Below are positions 35,519 through 45,317 of a stretch of DNA of 64,000 nucleotides, in pieces. The DNA is from Runella zeae DSM 19591. Its GTDB lineage: Bacteria > Bacteroidota > Bacteroidia > Cytophagales > Spirosomataceae. The position numbers and the translations under genes are program-made. Location: positions 248,001 through 312,000 of the forward strand of contig NZ_AUIF01000011.1 of the NCBI RefSeq assembly GCF_000423565.1. The letters run 5' to 3'. Every line of letters starts with the position of its first letter. Position 1 is the stretch's first letter. Below the pieces are notes generated by a model, which saw only the letters and a list, made by a program, of their open reading frames with translations, was not told the origin of the DNA and searched no databases.

Positions 35519-37654
35519 ATGTCTATAAAATCAAGCAGAAGGGATTTTATAAGAGCTTCGACTATGGTAGGTGGAGGCTTTCTGTTAAGTTTTCGATGGT
35601 TTGAATTAACCGCTTCGCCAATACAAACGGTAGCAGAAGATGTTAATTTTAACAGCTATCTTTCCATTGCACCCAATGATGTCATTACCATTTTTGCGCC
35701 TAATCCCGAAGTAGGGCAAAATATCAAAACGGCTTTTCCGATGATTGTGGCCGAAGAGCTAGATGCGGATTGGACCAAAGTAAAAATAGTGCAAGCACAT
35801 CTTGACACTAAGAAATTTGAACGTCAGGCCACGGCGGGGAGTGGAGCCATGCAGCATTCGTGGGAGCGGCTGCGTAAAGCCGGTGCCACGGCTCGATGGA
35901 TGTTGATGGAAGCGGCTGCTAAGCGATGGGATGTTTCGGTAGCCACATTGACTACCGATAACGGTTTTGTATGGCATAAAGAAAGCGGCCGCAAACTAAG
36001 TTATGGGGCTTTAGCGACAGAAGCAGCCACCATGAAAGTGCCAGATGGCATAAAATTAAAGGCAAAAAAAGACTATAAACTCATCGGAAAACCTATTCAC
36101 AATACTGATAATGCAGAAATGATTACGGGTAAACCGTTGTATGGAATAGATACCTATCGAGAGGGAATGTTGATTGCCATGATTGAACGGCCCCCATTTG
36201 GTGCCAAAATCAAATCTGTGGAAACTGCCGCCGCCAAGGCTATGCCGGGTATTGTGGATGTGATTACGTTCAAAAACAAAGTAGCAGTACTAGGCAAATC
36301 TACTTGGCAAGTAACCAAAGCCCGTAAATTATTGAAAGTAGAATATGAACCCGACGGTGCGGTAGAAAGTACAACGGAGCATAATACGTTGATGAAACAA
36401 CTGTTGGACAAAGCAGATGTAAAACCATCGCGCAAAGACGGAGATATAGAGGCGGTATTTAAAACCGCCGCTCAAGTAATTACGCGCGAATATCAAGCCC
36501 CTTTTTTGTCTCATGCTTGTATGGAGCCGATGAATTTTTTTGCCCATGTACGGCCCGAAGGGGTTGAATTGATTGGGCCAGCTCAGTTGCCTGAAGATAC
36601 CCGCAAAAATGTGGCGAAATTGTTAGGGGTAGATATTGAGAAAATAACGCTCCAAATGACGCGCATGGGCGGCGGCTTTGGAAGACGACAACGCTCCGAT
36701 TATTCGATGGAAGCAGCCGAGCTGTCAAGTATGACCAAAGCTCCCGTCAAAGTAATGTGGACTCGCGAAGACGATATGCAGGGTGGGCAATATCGACCAG
36801 CGATGCGCTATCGTTTTCAGGCGGCATTGGATGAAGAAGGAAATTGGATTGGATATAGAATGCGTGGAGTAGGTATCAATTCAGGCAATAGCGCACGCCC
36901 TGATCATTTTCCAGCGGGAGCCGTGGCCAATTTTCTGGTTGATTCCATTGACCATAAATCTCCTGTGACAACCGCTCCTTGGCGAGCACCTTCCGAAAAT
37001 TTTTTGGGATTTGCCGAACAGTCCTTTTTTGACGAGATAGCCACTGCCGCTCGTCGAGATCCAATCGAATATCGACTTGCTTATCTTGACAAAGCACAAA
37101 AAACGCCCGTAGGAGCGGTAAAATATGATATTGAGCGAATGAAAGGCGTGATTAAATTGGTAGCAGAAAAGTCGAATTGGGGTAAAAACAAACAATTATA
37201 CCAAGGATTTAGCGCGTATTTTTCGCATGGTTCTTATATCGCGCAGGTGGCCGAAATAGAGATGAAAAATGGTAATTTGGTACTGCAAAAAATGTACGCG
37301 GCCGTAGATTGTGGAGTAGTAGTCAATCTAAGCGGAGCGTATCAGCAGGTGAAGGGGGGGATTATTGATGGCCTGGGACATGCACTATATGGGGAAGTAA
37401 CGCTCAAAGATGGCGTGCCAGCCCAAAAGAATTTTGATACCTATCGCCTCATTCGGATGAAGGAAGTGCCAGAAGTAGAAGTTTATTTTGTAGATAGTGA
37501 CATCAACCCAACAGGCTTGGGAGAACCAGCGCTTCCGCCGGCGGCAGCGGCATTGGCTAACGCATTTTTTAAAGCCACCGGAAAACGCCTCTATCATCAA
37601 CCTTTTTTGAAAGAAGAAGCCATGAAAGGGCAGACTCTACATCCAATTAGTTAG
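35519..37654 (+). CDS. Molybdopterin-binding large subunit, IorB-type oxidoreductase (set 1)
   Basis: The 711-residue protein begins with a twin-arginine-like signal (SSRRDFIRASTMVGGGFLLS), so the complex is exported folded. The aldehyde oxidase/xanthine dehydrogenase fold is recognisable: VGQNIKTAFPMIVAEELDAD, the MoCo loop MGGGFGRRQRSDY, TREDDMQGGQYRP, and the catalytic-glutamate region near the end, GLGEPALPPAAAAL. These features match the isoquinoline 1-oxidoreductase beta family. No cofactor-insertion or cytochrome gene lies beside it. It ends at a convergent terminator shared with the SGNH hydrolase gene. Confidence 0.92.
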   Translation: MSIKSSRRDFIRASTMVGGGFLLSFRWFELTASPIQTVAEDVNFNSYLSIAPNDVITIFAPNPEVGQNIKTAFPMIVAEELDADWTKVKIVQAHLDTKKFERQATAGSGAMQHSWERLRKAGATARWMLMEAAAKRWDVSVATLTTDNGFVWHKESGRKLSYGALATEAATMKVPDGIKLKAKKDYKLIGKPIHNTDNAEMITGKPLYGIDTYREGMLIAMIERPPFGAKIKSVETAAAKAMPGIVDVITFKNKVAVLGKSTWQVTKARKLLKVEYEPDGAVESTTEHNTLMKQLLDKADVKPSRKDGDIEAVFKTAAQVITREYQAPFLSHACMEPMNFFAHVRPEGVELIGPAQLPEDTRKNVAKLLGVDIEKITLQMTRMGGGFGRRQRSDYSMEAAELSSMTKAPVKVMWTREDDMQGGQYRPAMRYRFQAALDEEGNWIGYRMRGVGINSGNSARPDHFPAGAVANFLVDSIDHKSPVTTAPWRAPSENFLGFAEQSFFDEIATAARRDPIEYRLAYLDKAQKTPVGAVKYDIERMKGVIKLVAEKSNWGKNKQLYQGFSAYFSHGSYIAQVAEIEMKNGNLVLQKMYAAVDCGVVVNLSGAYQQVKGGIIDGLGHALYGEVTLKDGVPAQKNFDTYRLIRMKEVPEVEVYFVDSDINPTGLGEPALPPAAAALANAFFKATGKRLYHQPFLKEEAMKGQTLHPIS

Positions 37655-37681
37655 GAGTCACAAAATGAAAAAGTTGAATAA

Positions 37682-37702
37682 AGCCCGCTTTAGCGGGTTA
37701 TT
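37682..37702. terminator. Bidirectional terminator
   Basis: CCCGCT-TT-AGCGGG hairpin (37684-37697) with AA/TT extension and TTATTTTATT after it, placed between the convergent oxidoreductase and SGNH hydrolase genes. Confidence 0.8.
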
Positions 37703-37705
37703 TTA

Positions 37706-38401
37706 TTACTTTAAAACCCGTTGTTGTATGATTGGCAAAGCTTTTTCGGCCCATAGGCGATACATTTTTCCCGAAAAATGAAGCCCATCTTGAGCGATAA
37801 GCGATAAGTCATCTTTGGCGGTGCGGGAAAGAGGTGTAATGTCAATAAAGACAATACTAAGTTTGTCACATTCTTCTTTGGCTATTGCGTTGAAGGCGTC
37901 AATTTCGGCTGCAATTTGGGCCTGATTGCTTCCTTTGGCAAAAGGCGTAACTCCCCAATCGGGAATAGAAAGTACAAAGACTCGCTGAATATTTCCGCCC
38001 GCATATCCAATGGCTTGTTGGAGAAGTTCTTGAAATTCAACGCGGTATCGCTCCATACTTTGCCCACGGTATTGGTTGTTGACCCCAATCAAAAGCGAGA
38101 CTATGTTATAAGGACCTTTAGGATTTCGATCTTTTATTCCTTCCAAGAGTTCGGCGGTAGTCCAACCCGTACGAGCGATGATTTCAGGAGAATTAATGTT
38201 AACATTGTTTTGTCTTAACAAATTTGTCAAAATTTCACTCCACCTATCCTCAGGAGCTACACTTTCCCCAATGGTGTAAGAATCGCCGAGCGCTAAGTAC
38301 CGATAAGCACTCGGCTGGTTGATGATTTCAGGTTCCATGTCCTTAGATTGATTGGTAGAACAAGCCATAATTAGCAGCAAAATACTCCAAAACACTTTCA
38401 T
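37706..38401 (-). CDS. SGNH/GDSL-family lipase or esterase, lipoprotein
   Basis: The 231-residue protein has a lipoprotein signal ending LLIMACST, then the GDSL-type block I (LALGDSYTIGE with the catalytic Ser), the block II Gly region (TGWTTAEL), block III (LLIGVNNQYRG, with Asn) and block V with the catalytic Asp/His pair (QDGLHFSGKMY). It hydrolyses ester bonds in lipids, acyl groups or polysaccharide acetyl groups in the periplasm. The start at 38401 (MKVFW) gives the best signal; longer frames would reach into the aat gene on the other strand. It is divergent from aat with 58 bases between, and convergent with the oxidoreductase gene. Confidence 0.9.
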   Translation of the reverse strand: MKVFWSILLLIMACSTNQSKDMEPEIINQPSAYRYLALGDSYTIGESVAPEDRWSEILTNLLRQNNVNINSPEIIARTGWTTAELLEGIKDRNPKGPYNIVSLLIGVNNQYRGQSMERYRVEFQELLQQAIGYAGGNIQRVFVLSIPDWGVTPFAKGSNQAQIAAEIDAFNAIAKEECDKLSIVFIDITPLSRTAKDDLSLIAQDGLHFSGKMYRLWAEKALPIIQQRVLK

Positions 38402-38459
38402 AATTTTGTTTTCAGGGTACATGTTTATATATTTGTTTTTAACCACTTTTGATTGTGTC

Positions 38460-39080
38460 ATGTCATTTCTTTCGGCCGACGATCTTATTTATGGGTACAT
38501 GAACGGTATATTTCCAATGGCAGATGCCGACGGTACATTGTACTGGTATTCACCAGATCCCAGAGCTATCATCCCTATTTATACGTACAAATCCCCTAAA
38601 TCGCTTCGCCCTATTCTGAATAAATCTGTTTTTGAGATTAGAATCAATGCTGACTTCAATGGGGTAATGAGGGGATGTGCCGCACCACGTCAAGGAGATG
38701 ATAATACGTGGATTTCGGACGAAATCATCAAAGCCTATACTGATTTACACCATTTGGGATTTGCGCACAGTGTTGAAACGTATATTGACAATCGTTTGGT
38801 TGGAGGGCTTTATGGAGTGGCCATTGGTGCGGTATTTTTTGGTGAATCTATGTTTCATACGGTAAGTAATGCTTCTAAAGTTGCGTTTCATTATTTAATA
38901 GAGATTCTCAAACAACAAAAATTTGATTTGCTAGACACTCAGTTTATCAACGATAATGTACGTAGGTTTGGGGCTGTTGAGATTCCTAAGTCTGATTATA
39001 TTCAACAACTAAAGCGAGCTATATCGAAAAAAGCTCGTTTTACCGAAGCTTCGATAGAGCACCTTTTTATGCATCAGTGA
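38460..39080 (+). CDS. aat: Leucyl/phenylalanyl-tRNA-protein transferase
   Basis: Aat moves Leu or Phe from tRNA to N-terminal Arg/Lys of proteins, feeding the N-end rule. The 206-residue protein has the family start (LIYGYMNGIFPMADADGTLYWYSPDPRAI) and the central blocks CAAPR, TWISDEIIKAYTDLHHLGFAHSVE and LVGGLYGVAIGAVFFGESMFH, plus DTQFINDNVRRFGAVEIPKSDY. The ATG at 38460 is chosen because it fits the family length; an in-frame upstream extension is hydrophobic and overlaps the SGNH gene. ClpS/ClpA are not in the window. It lies between the two molybdenum enzyme sets without an obvious link. Confidence 0.96.
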   Translation: MSFLSADDLIYGYMNGIFPMADADGTLYWYSPDPRAIIPIYTYKSPKSLRPILNKSVFEIRINADFNGVMRGCAAPRQGDDNTWISDEIIKAYTDLHHLGFAHSVETYIDNRLVGGLYGVAIGAVFFGESMFHTVSNASKVAFHYLIEILKQQKFDLLDTQFINDNVRRFGAVEIPKSDYIQQLKRAISKKARFTEASIEHLFMHQ

Positions 39081-39214
39081 GAGCTATCTAACTAATTTGA
39101 TTCATCCTTTTTTTGTGAGGATTAGGACACCAAAAATATCCCTTCAGCTTCAATGCTTGGTTTTGATATATTTTCTAGCAAAATTTACTAAAAATAAACT
39201 AAGCTTTTTAATTT

Positions 39215-39703
39215 ATGGCAGCTATCTCCTTAAATGTCAACGGAAAAAATTATAACCTTGACATCGAACCTCAGATGCCACTTTTGTGGGCGATTCGTGA
39301 TATTATTGGGCTCAAAGGCACAAAGTTTGGCTGTGGCATAGCACAATGTGGCGCTTGTACCGTACACATGGACGGAAAGCCTACGCGTTCTTGTGTTTTA
39401 CCGGTACAAGCAGTAACAGGAAAAAAAATAACGACTATCGAGGGAATTGGTACAGAAGAAAATCTCCACCCTGTACAACAAGCATGGATTGATGAACAAG
39501 TACCTCAGTGTGGCTACTGTCAGTCGGGGCAAATTATGGCCGCTACTGCGCTTTTAAAAGAAAAGCCTAATCCTACCAATGCCGACATCGACGCCGCGAT
39601 GCGTGGACATCTTTGTCGATGTGGTACTTATGACCGTATTCGGAAAGCTATCAAACAAGCCTCAAAGGTTGCTCCTAAAAATGAAGCATCTGGAGGAAAG
39701 TAA
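39215..39703 (+). CDS. [2Fe-2S] subunit of isoquinoline 1-oxidoreductase-type molybdenum enzyme (set 2)
   Basis: The 162-residue protein is paralogous to the 35048 gene, sharing the order and spacing of all eight cluster cysteines ([41 protein letters not shown]). A Lys/Glu-rich tail of about 12 residues is extra. The partner large-subunit start lies 32 bases after its stop. Two independent small/large pairs within 7 kb imply a duplication followed by substrate specialisation (inference). Confidence 0.93.
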   Translation: MAAISLNVNGKNYNLDIEPQMPLLWAIRDIIGLKGTKFGCGIAQCGACTVHMDGKPTRSCVLPVQAVTGKKITTIEGIGTEENLHPVQQAWIDEQVPQCGYCQSGQIMAATALLKEKPNPTNADIDAAMRGHLCRCGTYDRIRKAIKQASKVAPKNEASGGK

Positions 39704-39734
39704 TCAAGAGCATCTAAACTTTAAAACTAAAGAC

Positions 39735-41891
39735 ATGAGTAATCGCAGAGATTTTATAAAAACCTTGGGTCTATCGTCGGCGGGTTTGATGTTAGGGTTA
39801 TCAGCTACCTCTAGGCCCTCGGTGGTCAATATGACTACCCACGGTGGCCCCTCAGCCTTGGCGCTCGAAATCAACCCGTTTATTGTGATAGAACCTACGG
39901 GGAAAATTATCCTCATCAATCCTCGCCCTGATATGGGGCAAGGCTCTACCCAAGCGGTTCCGTCGCTTTTGGCTGAGGAGCTAGAAGTACGATTGGATCA
40001 AGTAACTATCTGGCAGTCAGATGGTAAAAACAAATACGGAGACCAAACGTCGGGAGGTAGCAGCAGCGTAAGAGCCTTGTGGAATCCTATTCGTAAAGCA
40101 GGAGCCGCCGCCCGCGAAATGCTCGTTAAGGCCGCCGCTCAGCGTTGGAAGGTATCCGCAACAGAATGTTACGCCAAAGAAGGAAAGATATACCACAAGC
40201 CTACCGGCAAAACACTTTCTTACGGAGAAGTAGCCGATGATGCTTCCAAACTGGAAGTTCCTAAAAATCCCGTTGTTAAAGACAGCAAAGATTTTAAAAT
40301 CATTGGGAAATATGCCCCTAGGCTTGATGTACCCGCCCGTGTGACGGGTAAGGCAGTGTTTGGAATAGACGTAGAAGTTCCCGGAATGGTATACGCCGTG
40401 ATGATTCATAATCCTCACATTCACGGAAAAGTGGTGTCTATTGATGATACCGAGGCTCTAAAAATCAAGGGTGTTCAGAAAGTATTGAAATGCGAACGTC
40501 CCATGCCTCACCGTACCGCCGAAGCAGTGGCTATCATTGCCGATAATTTTTGGGCGGCGCTGTCGGCCAAAAGAGCGGTAAAGGTGCAATGGGAAAATGG
40601 GGATATCCCCCAAACCATGACCACCGAAGCTTATTTTAAGAAATGTGCGGAAGCGGCAACCAAAGAAGGATTAAAAGCGGAAGAACATGGAGATTTTGGC
40701 GCAAAGTTTTCAGGAGCTTCTAAAAAAATAGAGGCAGTATATGAAACTCCCTTTTTGGCACATGCACCCATAGAACCTGAAAATGCCATCGCTCATATCA
40801 AAGAAGACGGCACCGCCGAAGTATGGGCACCTATTCAGGGGCCTGATTGGGCTTTAAGGGATTTGGCAGGTTATCTCAAAATAAAACCCGAACAGATTAA
40901 AGTCAACGTAGCCTTACTGGGGGGCGCATTTGGACGAAAAGCCTATCACGATTTTTTGTTGGAGGCGTGTTATCTCTCTCGGGAGGTCAAAAAACCCGTA
41001 AAATTGGTGTGGACGCGTGAAGATGACATCACCCAAGGGCCTTATCGCCCCGGAATGCTGGCACGTATGCAAGGGGGAATAGATACGCAGGGCAATATTG
41101 TAGCGTATCATCATCATCCTATCGGTGAATCTATCCAAATGCAGGTCTTCAAAACACCCACTGATAAACCAGACGATTGGATTTGTGGCGAATTGAGCCA
41201 AAAAGAACAAAAATACAATATCCCTGCTTTTAAGGTATCGTTTAGCCATGTACCTACCGACATTCCCATTGTATGGTGGCGTTCAGTATATGCTTCCAAT
41301 TTTGGGTTTAGTCAAGAAGGGTTTTTGGATGAACTCATTCATGCCGCTGGTAAAGACCCTATCAAAGCTCGTCTTGAAATGTTGACAGATACGCGCTTTA
41401 AAACGGTACTCGAAACTTTACACGAAAAAGCCAAGTGGTCCGAAAAACTTCCGGCGGGTCAAGGCAAAGGAGTAGCCATATTTAAGTCTTTCGGAAGTAT
41501 TAGTGCTTGTTGTATTACGGTTTCTAAACAAGCCAATGGCGTTAAGATAGACAAAGTGGTGTCGGTAATAGATTGTGGGCATTATGTCAACCCTGATAAT
41601 GTAAAAGCCCAAACCGAAGGCAACATTGTGATGGGGATTTCGGCAGCGGTCAAAAAAGGAATTACCTTTGCAAATGGACAAGCCGAGCAAACCAATTTTC
41701 ATCAGTATCAAATCATGCGATTCAATGAAATGCCAGCGGTAGAAATACACATTGTAGAAAGCGGAGCCGAACCGGGTGGAGTAGGTGAGCCAGGTTTGCC
41801 TCCTATTGCCCCTGCCCTGACCAATGCGATTTTTGCCGCTACTGGCAAACGAATCCGTAGGCTGCCTTTTGATCTAAATACCTTGGCATAA
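39735..41891 (+). CDS. Molybdopterin-binding large subunit, IorB-type oxidoreductase (set 2)
   Basis: The 718-residue protein starts with the twin-arginine-like [22 protein letters not shown] placed the start at 39735; the longer frame would overlap the small subunit and hide the signal. It keeps [34 protein letters not shown] (a variant of GGGFGRR), [14 protein letters not shown] and the catalytic-Glu region [14 protein letters not shown]. Compared with set 1 the MoCo loop has an Ala and Lys in place of Gly and Arg. It contains a [12 protein letters not shown] segment found in the isoquinoline-oxidoreductase group. A strong terminator follows at 41910. Confidence 0.92.
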   Translation: MSNRRDFIKTLGLSSAGLMLGLSATSRPSVVNMTTHGGPSALALEINPFIVIEPTGKIILINPRPDMGQGSTQAVPSLLAEELEVRLDQVTIWQSDGKNKYGDQTSGGSSSVRALWNPIRKAGAAAREMLVKAAAQRWKVSATECYAKEGKIYHKPTGKTLSYGEVADDASKLEVPKNPVVKDSKDFKIIGKYAPRLDVPARVTGKAVFGIDVEVPGMVYAVMIHNPHIHGKVVSIDDTEALKIKGVQKVLKCERPMPHRTAEAVAIIADNFWAALSAKRAVKVQWENGDIPQTMTTEAYFKKCAEAATKEGLKAEEHGDFGAKFSGASKKIEAVYETPFLAHAPIEPENAIAHIKEDGTAEVWAPIQGPDWALRDLAGYLKIKPEQIKVNVALLGGAFGRKAYHDFLLEACYLSREVKKPVKLVWTREDDITQGPYRPGMLARMQGGIDTQGNIVAYHHHPIGESIQMQVFKTPTDKPDDWICGELSQKEQKYNIPAFKVSFSHVPTDIPIVWWRSVYASNFGFSQEGFLDELIHAAGKDPIKARLEMLTDTRFKTVLETLHEKAKWSEKLPAGQGKGVAIFKSFGSISACCITVSKQANGVKIDKVVSVIDCGHYVNPDNVKAQTEGNIVMGISAAVKKGITFANGQAEQTNFHQYQIMRFNEMPAVEIHIVESGAEPGGVGEPGLPPIAPALTNAIFAATGKRIRRLPFDLNTLA

Positions 41892-41909
41892 TTAAAATAT
41901 TTTATCCCC

Positions 41910-41948
41910 AAAAGGCGGTCTAAAAAAGTAATTAGGCCGCCTTTTTTT
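41910..41948 (+). terminator. Intrinsic terminator after oxidoreductase set 2
   Basis: AAAAGGCGGTCTA and TTAGGCCGCCTTTTTTT pair in an imperfect stem with a T-run, about 20 bases after the stop. Confidence 0.85.
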
Positions 41949-41980
41949 ATTGAATTATAAATAGTTGTAAAGATTTTATG

Positions 41981-42009
41981 TATCTTTGCGATACAGTATG
42001 CAAGCATAC
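41981..42009 (+). promoter_or_regulatory. Promoter with palindromic operator GTATGCAAGCATAC, acyl-CoA dehydrogenase
   Basis: TATCTTTG (41981-41988) fits the TAnnTTTG -7 box. A palindrome of 14 bases (41996-42009) starts 7 bases on and would cover the transcription start, a repressor-type position. The same operator core (GTATGCTTGCATA) occurs before the FadN-type gene at 59561. TetR-family fatty-acid repressors bind comparable palindromes (family knowledge); the identity of the regulator is inference. Confidence 0.7.
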
Positions 42010-42050
42010 CAATAAGCCTATTGATAAAAACGAAAATAGATTAACGCCCA

Positions 42051-43844
42051 ATGGCCCAGTACTATAGCCGTCGAAATATCAATTTCCTACTTTATGAAGT
42101 TTTTAAAGCTACCGAGCTGACCAAATACCCGTATTTCAATGCGCATGATCGGGAAACATTTGATATGACGCTTGATGCCGTAACCCAAATTGGAGACAAT
42201 ATCATGTTTCCTTATTTGAAAGAGCTAGATCGCAATCAGCCAGAGCTTCGTAATGGAAAAGTAGCGGTGCATCCCAAAGTAGGAGAGTATATCCGAGCAA
42301 TGGGTGAGGCGGGGTTGATAGGAGCAGGTTTTGACTTTGAAAATGGCGGACAGCAATTGCCCGAAACAGTCAATTCGCTTTTAGGTTTTATCGTAATGGC
42401 CGCCAACAATGGTATGATGTACACGGGCCTTACTTCAGGCGCAGCTAGATTGATTGCCTCGTTTGGGTCAGAAGATTTAAAGCAACTCTATGTTGAAAAA
42501 ATGCTGGCCGGTCAGTGGCAAGGTACTATGGCTTTGACTGAACCGCAAGCAGGAAGTTCATTATCAGATATTACTACTACGGCTTTTCCCCAAGAAGATG
42601 GTACTTATCGTATCAAAGGCCAAAAAGTGTTTATTTCGGCAGGAGACCATGACCAATGTCCTAATATCATTCATTTGATGTTGGCTCGGATAGAAGGTGC
42701 ACCCAAAGGAACCAAGGGCATTTCGCTTTTTGTCGTACCCAAATATCGGGAAGACGGCTCCGAAAATGATGTTACCTCTACGGGCATCTATCATAAACTC
42801 GGCCAACGGGGGGTACCAGCGATGCACCTGACTATGGGTGACCGCGACGATTGCCACGGGTGGTTGGTAGGAGAGCCTCACAAAGGGCTTTCATATATGT
42901 TTCAGATGATGAACGAAGCCCGCATCGGAGTCGGAATGACAGGGGCGGCTATTGCGTCAGCAGCTTATGGGGCATCGTTACAATACGCTAAAGAACGTCC
43001 GCAAAGTCGTCGATTGAATGAAAAATCGGCCTTGGATACGCCTCAAATTCCGATTATTGAACACCCGGATGTAAAACGGATGCTCTTGCTCCAAAAAGCA
43101 ATCGTGGAAGGTTCGCTCTCTTTGTTGATTGAAACAGCCCGTTGCTTTGATATTGCACACGCTTCCGACGACCCCGAAGAAAAAGAAAAATATCGCTTGA
43201 TGCTAGAGCTGCTTACTCCCGTAGCCAAAACATACCCTACTGAAATGGGATTGGTGGCGGTGAGCAATGGGCTTCAGGTGCTGGGGGGATATGGCTTTAC
43301 GGAAGATTTCCCGCTCGAACAGCTCTACCGTGATATTCGGATTACACCCATATATGAAGGTACCACCGGTATCCAATCGCAAGATTTGCTAGGTCGTAAA
43401 ATGACCATGAAAGGTGGTAAACCCGCTCAGTTGCTTTTTGGAGAAGTGAGCAAAACCATCTCAGAAGCGGAGGCTTTAGATGAAATGAGCAAATATGCTC
43501 AGATACTTAAGGCAGAATTAGCGCGCTTGCAAGAAGTCACGATGAGCTTGATGCCTCATGCTATGCAGGGCGACATAGAGCGATTTTTGATGGATGCTAC
43601 TCTTTATATGGAGTTGTTTGGGATTATAACCGTAGCCTGGCAATGGCTCAAACAAGGAGTGGTAGCCAAACAGGCTATTTTAAGCCAACATCTTGAAGGA
43701 GAGGAGTTGGCGTTTTATGAAGCCAAAATTCATACGATGAAGTTCTTCTTTCATTATGAAGTTCCCAAGACCCTAGGTCTTGCCAAACGCCTTAAAGAAA
43801 ATGAAATATTAACAATTACTACCCAAAAAGAGTTAGCTCTTTAG
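42051..43844 (+). CDS. Acyl-CoA dehydrogenase, large (about 600-residue) FadE type
   Basis: The 597-residue flavoenzyme catalyses the first step of fatty acid beta-oxidation, alpha-beta dehydrogenation of acyl-CoA. Recognised are the N-terminal helical domain, the FAD-binding core (MALTEPQAGSSLSDI, GQKVFISAGDHD), the MMNEARIGVGMTG block, and the catalytic glutamate in IYEGTTGIQSQDLLGRK. A C-terminal extra helical domain (about 470-597) marks the long-form FadE5-like class rather than the 380-residue one. Long-form enzymes often handle long or unusual acyl chains. It is monocistronic, with an operator upstream and a weak terminator after it. Confidence 0.95.
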   Translation: MAQYYSRRNINFLLYEVFKATELTKYPYFNAHDRETFDMTLDAVTQIGDNIMFPYLKELDRNQPELRNGKVAVHPKVGEYIRAMGEAGLIGAGFDFENGGQQLPETVNSLLGFIVMAANNGMMYTGLTSGAARLIASFGSEDLKQLYVEKMLAGQWQGTMALTEPQAGSSLSDITTTAFPQEDGTYRIKGQKVFISAGDHDQCPNIIHLMLARIEGAPKGTKGISLFVVPKYREDGSENDVTSTGIYHKLGQRGVPAMHLTMGDRDDCHGWLVGEPHKGLSYMFQMMNEARIGVGMTGAAIASAAYGASLQYAKERPQSRRLNEKSALDTPQIPIIEHPDVKRMLLLQKAIVEGSLSLLIETARCFDIAHASDDPEEKEKYRLMLELLTPVAKTYPTEMGLVAVSNGLQVLGGYGFTEDFPLEQLYRDIRITPIYEGTTGIQSQDLLGRKMTMKGGKPAQLLFGEVSKTISEAEALDEMSKYAQILKAELARLQEVTMSLMPHAMQGDIERFLMDATLYMELFGIITVAWQWLKQGVVAKQAILSQHLEGEELAFYEAKIHTMKFFFHYEVPKTLGLAKRLKENEILTITTQKELAL

Positions 43845-43903
43845 AGGAAGAAAAATTTTTCATCACAATTATATTTTACAACAACTGAAAACCGAAGCAA
43901 CAG

Positions 43904-43926
43904 TCCTGACATTTGTCGGGATTTGT
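43904..43926 (+). terminator. Weak intrinsic terminator after acyl-CoA dehydrogenase
   Basis: TCCTGACA (43904-43911) pairs with TGTCGGGA (43914-43921) with one G-U, then TTTGTTGTTTATA. The remaining gap 43845-44176 (332 bases) holds no gene that I can see. Confidence 0.6.
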
Positions 43927-44081
43927 TGTTTATAAGGGGAGTGCATTTCAAAACTTCGTTTTGCGCCTAAATTAGGTCAAACTAGTAATCTTCCTCACGT
44001 AATGAAGATTTAGAGCTATGCTTTAGATGGTTGGTTAGAGGGATGACGATACATTGCCTTTGCTACATCTATTTCGGAGAA

Positions 44082-44104
44082 AACTCATGTTTATTGCATG
44101 AGTT
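44082..44104 (-). terminator. Hairpin likely ending the DUF5677-like gene
   Basis: AACTCATG and CATGAGTT pair perfectly over a 7-base loop; on the minus strand the stem is followed by TTTTCTCC. It lies about 75 bases beyond the 44177 stop. Confidence 0.6.
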
Positions 44105-44176
44105 ACAAATTAGGGATGACTGTGGCAGAAGTGTAACCTCTGTTGTATGTACCTCGTAAACTATTGCAGCTACTCT

Positions 44177-45067
44177 TTACAAACCAAATTTAGCCTCGTT
44201 ATAAATCATCATTCCTTGCTTCATAGGAATATTTAATTCTTCAAATGTAACTATTTCAGGCCATCTTAAATGTTCAATCTCTATTTGAATATTAGCAAGA
44301 GATTTATCAATTATATCAGAAGTAAAAAAATCACTCTTAAAATTTTCATATAATTTAGAAAAGATAAACCATCCATAAAAGCGACAGAAATAAGTATAGT
44401 ACTTTTTTAAATTTTCAGCGGAAAACTTAAAAGTTGTTTCTTCAAATGCAAGATTAGGTTCAATACCCCATCCAAGCCTAAGTAATAATTGCGGGTTAAA
44501 ATGAACAATTCTTGAGGTTGCATGATAAAAGTACCTGTAAAATTCTTCTAAACCAATAGCCTTAGCCCTCTCAAAAACATTAGGAAGATTTTTCTTAGGC
44601 CAATTATACTTTAAAGCTAAACTTTTAAAGGATTTTTCAAAGATATTATGATTTTCGTAAACAGAAGGTATAGTTTTTGGAATTACAATTTGCTGCTGCT
44701 GCCTTTCCTTATCAAAAAAGACTTCTTGCGCATCTACGCTTTTAACTAAATCCTCTGTAATTAGATACTTAATTATATCTTCCTGATCTTCATATGTTAT
44801 TTTCTCATTTATATATCTTAAAGTAATATAATCCTCTGTCAATCCCCGTAAAAAGGGCATAAGAAAATACAAATTAGTACTACTCTCTTTATTAACTTGA
44901 AGATTATATTCTAAATTACGAACAAAAGCAGCTTTTTTGACTGATAAGAAGAGGCTATCGTTTATTGTGGTTGTTACAGGGTAAATCTCATCAAGTATCT
45001 GCTTATATTGAAGGTATAAATTGTCCATAAAATTATATAGTTTGTTGCCACGAGGCTTATTAAACAT
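44177..45067 (-). CDS. DUF5677-like protein, accessory and AT-rich
   Basis: The 296-residue soluble protein is mainly helical. The segments YFLMPFLRGLTEDYITLRYI (about 67-86) and YRYFYHATSRIVHFNPQLLLRLGWG (about 180-205, with the conserved Ser/His) resemble the DUF5677 family, which is scattered among mobile or defence-associated genes and has no assigned activity. The gene is visibly richer in A+T (many AAA/AAT/TTA codons) than flanking metabolic genes and stands alone, next to a recombinase remnant, which suggests recent acquisition. Function unknown; an alternative is an AbiV-like or HEPN-like toxin, which I cannot verify. Confidence 0.65.
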   Translation of the reverse strand: MFNKPRGNKLYNFMDNLYLQYKQILDEIYPVTTTINDSLFLSVKKAAFVRNLEYNLQVNKESSTNLYFLMPFLRGLTEDYITLRYINEKITYEDQEDIIKYLITEDLVKSVDAQEVFFDKERQQQQIVIPKTIPSVYENHNIFEKSFKSLALKYNWPKKNLPNVFERAKAIGLEEFYRYFYHATSRIVHFNPQLLLRLGWGIEPNLAFEETTFKFSAENLKKYYTYFCRFYGWFIFSKLYENFKSDFFTSDIIDKSLANIQIEIEHLRWPEIVTFEELNIPMKQGMMIYNEAKFGL

Positions 45068-45317
45068 TTTTTATTAAAAATGTTTTAGATAGCAATTATA
45101 CCGATTTAAACCAAGTTATTTTGGCGCATTTTGAAAAATTACCTCTTTAAAGCTCTACATTGCAAATTTTTCTTCAGTAAAAGACTTATTTCGTCTTTTA
45201 CCTTTTATAGTACGAAAAAAAACTGCATTTTTGGTCATTTTTTATCTAATACTTTGACATTTTTAAAGGTTTTGTATGTTTGCTTTCGTACTACACATAG
45301 ATAATACGAAAACTGAA
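45068..45317. other. Non-coding stretch with hairpin, promoter-like boxes and TACGAAA repeats
   Basis: No gene is seen. GTAAAAGAC (45177-45185) pairs with GTCTTTTAC (45193-45201) followed by CTTTT. TTTG at 45253 and TATGTTTG at 45275 are 18 bases apart, a near-consensus promoter on the plus strand aimed at a gene lying in the other direction. TACGAAA or its complement occurs three times between 45209 and 45312. TACCGATTTAAAC at 45099-45111 recurs at 51141. The mix suggests a remnant of a mobile element boundary (inference). Confidence 0.45.
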
